DNA from: an uncultured Alphaproteobacteria bacterium
GTDB taxonomy: Bacteria; Pseudomonadota; Alphaproteobacteria; Rhodobacterales; Rhodobacteraceae
Direction of reading: 5' to 3'
Length of the DNA: 64,000 nucleotides
Assembly: GCA_902611475.1 (NCBI GenBank)
Contig: CACLZW010000004.1
Span: 1 to 64,000, forward strand
Positions 63,066-64,000 of this stretch are shown one piece after another. Position 1 is the first letter of the stretch. Each line of letters begins with the position of its first letter. The notes beneath the pieces were generated by a model that searched no databases, was not told where the DNA came from, and saw only the letters and a program-made list of their open reading frames with translations. A program made the position numbers and the translations under genes.

Positions 63066-64000
63066 ATGGGTACTATGGAAGGAAAATTGCCGGAGAATAT
63101 TTTACTATTTTCACGCTTGTTAAGAGCCTCTGGTATTAACATTGGTTCGGATGGGGTGACTGATGCCATTAGCGCGATTAAGACACTTGGGCTCAAATCT
63201 AAAAGAGCATTTTACTTTTCATTATTAGCATGTCTTACAAAAAAAAAAGAAGATGAAATTATTTTTAGGCAGGCTTTCGATTTATTTTGGCAAAATCCAA
63301 AGTTTCAGGAAAAGACAAGGAACATGCTGCTGCCTAGAACTAGGGTAAGTGAGCAAGAGGAGCAAAAAGAAGAGCTTGCTCAAAGAATCAGAGAGAACTT
63401 ACCAAAGACAGAGAAAATTAAAAAATTAGACGAACTTGAAGACAATATAATTTTCGATACATCTGGTTCCGCCTCAGATATACAGCTAAACAAGTCTAGA
63501 GACTTTGGCACCATGTCGAAAAATGAGCTTCGCCAAGCAACCGATGTCATTCGAAATTTGTCAATACACTTGCCTCAAAAACCATTTCGGCGATTTGAAC
63601 CAAGGAAAATGGGCCCACAATTGTCAGTTCGACTTGGCCTGAAGGAGGGTGCAAAAAGTTTGGGAATGGTCCTGCCTAAGTTTATGAGAAAAAAAGAAAA
63701 GGGTCGCCCAATTATTTTCTTGATTGATATTTCGGGATCTATGGAGAATTATTCAAAAATGCTCATACATTTTGTGCATAATCTTATGCAAAAGCATAGA
63801 AACTGCTTTGTATTTCTATTTGGGACAAAACTAACAAATATAACTAATTTATTGAAAAACAAAGATATTGACGATTCTCTTCAAAAAATCTCGAAAGTTA
63901 CTGATGACTGGGCGGGAGGAACTCGAATACGAGACAGTATCTTTGAATTTAATAAAACTTGGGTAAGACGCACTCCTACTTCCGGTGCTCTTGTACTTTT
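63066..64000 (+). CDS. coxE: CoxE, VWA-domain protein (3' end outside window)
   Basis: An open frame from ATG 63066 runs to the window end without a stop (311 complete codons), so the ORF track does not list it. The N-terminal helical part has FRQAFDLFW. The central part is charged, and the VWA domain begins with the MIDAS motif LIDISGSMENY around residue 220. This is followed by FVFLFGTKLTNIT and WAGGTRIRDSI, the third MIDAS region typical of CoxE. It works with the CoxD ATPase encoded 3 bases upstream in maturation of the Cox enzyme. Confidence 0.9.
   Translation, partial: MGTMEGKLPENILLFSRLLRASGINIGSDGVTDAISAIKTLGLKSKRAFYFSLLACLTKKKEDEIIFRQAFDLFWQNPKFQEKTRNMLLPRTRVSEQEEQKEELAQRIRENLPKTEKIKKLDELEDNIIFDTSGSASDIQLNKSRDFGTMSKNELRQATDVIRNLSIHLPQKPFRRFEPRKMGPQLSVRLGLKEGAKSLGMVLPKFMRKKEKGRPIIFLIDISGSMENYSKMLIHFVHNLMQKHRNCFVFLFGTKLTNITNLLKNKDIDDSLQKISKVTDDWAGGTRIRDSIFEFNKTWVRRTPTSGALVL

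Noticed and set aside
62166-64000. AAA+ and VWA gene pair as the missing CobS/CobT cobaltochelatase subunits
   Set aside because: The pair is divergent from coxS, and the VWA protein's WAGGTRI and DISGSM context fits CoxE; the cob locus is 36 kb away.

Overview
The window is an AT-rich, densely packed stretch of a bacterial chromosome, most likely from an alphaproteobacterium. The basis is the complete-style aerobic (CobG/CobF/CobN) cobalamin route, a form II Cox-type molybdenum hydroxylase, R. palustris Pim-like acyl-CoA dehydrogenases and an Atu-like acyl-CoA carboxylase operon. The genus cannot be fixed from this sequence. Start-codon overlaps (ATGA, TAATG) are common, and TTG starts are unusually frequent. 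No tRNA, rRNA, CRISPR array, insertion sequence or phage gene was seen.

Layout. 1-159: 3' end of an aldo/keto reductase. 163-1838: a YadG/YadH-type ABC exporter pair. 1839-3056 (-): glutaryl-CoA dehydrogenase. 3187-6524: class III aminotransferase, SelO and cytochrome b561. 6526-26206: a ~20 kb cobalamin locus holding cobT, cobD, cobC, cobQ, cobO, a cobalamin riboswitch (~11695-11862), then DUF1636-cobW-cobN-cobG-cobH-cobI-cobJ, an inverted cobK, and cobL-cobE-cobM-cobB-cobA-cobF-cobP. 26248-28553: thioredoxin-like protein, rpe and a quinone reductase. 28556-38451 (-): an operon of AtuA-like protein, acyl-CoA ligase, carboxylase beta, enoyl-CoA hydratase, carboxylase alpha (biotin), nitronate monooxygenase-like protein and a TIGR03084-like protein. 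38534-39676: an isovaleryl-CoA-dehydrogenase-like enzyme. 39699-40685 (-): a quinone reductase. 40818-47482: a PimF/PimC/PimD-like beta-oxidation operon running directly into tupBCA (tungstate/molybdate uptake). 47496-52289 (-): glycosyltransferase, nucleosidase-like protein, SplB-like radical SAM protein, SDR and amidase. 52408-56500: TVP38-like membrane protein, FAD oxidoreductase and CocE-like hydrolase. 56497-62004 (-): form II coxS-coxL-coxM-coxG plus a class V aminotransferase. 62166-64000: coxD and the start of coxE, divergent from coxS and cut by the window end.

How the parts fit. The locus encodes most of aerobic corrin synthesis from uroporphyrinogen III to adenosylcobinamide-GDP, plus lower-ligand activation. 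The CobS/CobT chelatase partners of CobN, the final synthase (cobV), bluB and a cobalt transporter are not in the window. The Atu-like operon and the adjacent dehydrogenase look like a pathway for beta-methyl-branched acyl-CoAs. The Pim-like module would shorten dicarboxylyl- or other acyl-CoAs, and glutaryl-CoA dehydrogenase is a plausible downstream enzyme. TupBCA would supply the oxyanion metal needed by the form II Cox enzyme. The least explained part is the radical-SAM/nucleosidase/glycosyltransferase/SDR operon at 48907-52289. Its SDR appears to start at an ATT codon.
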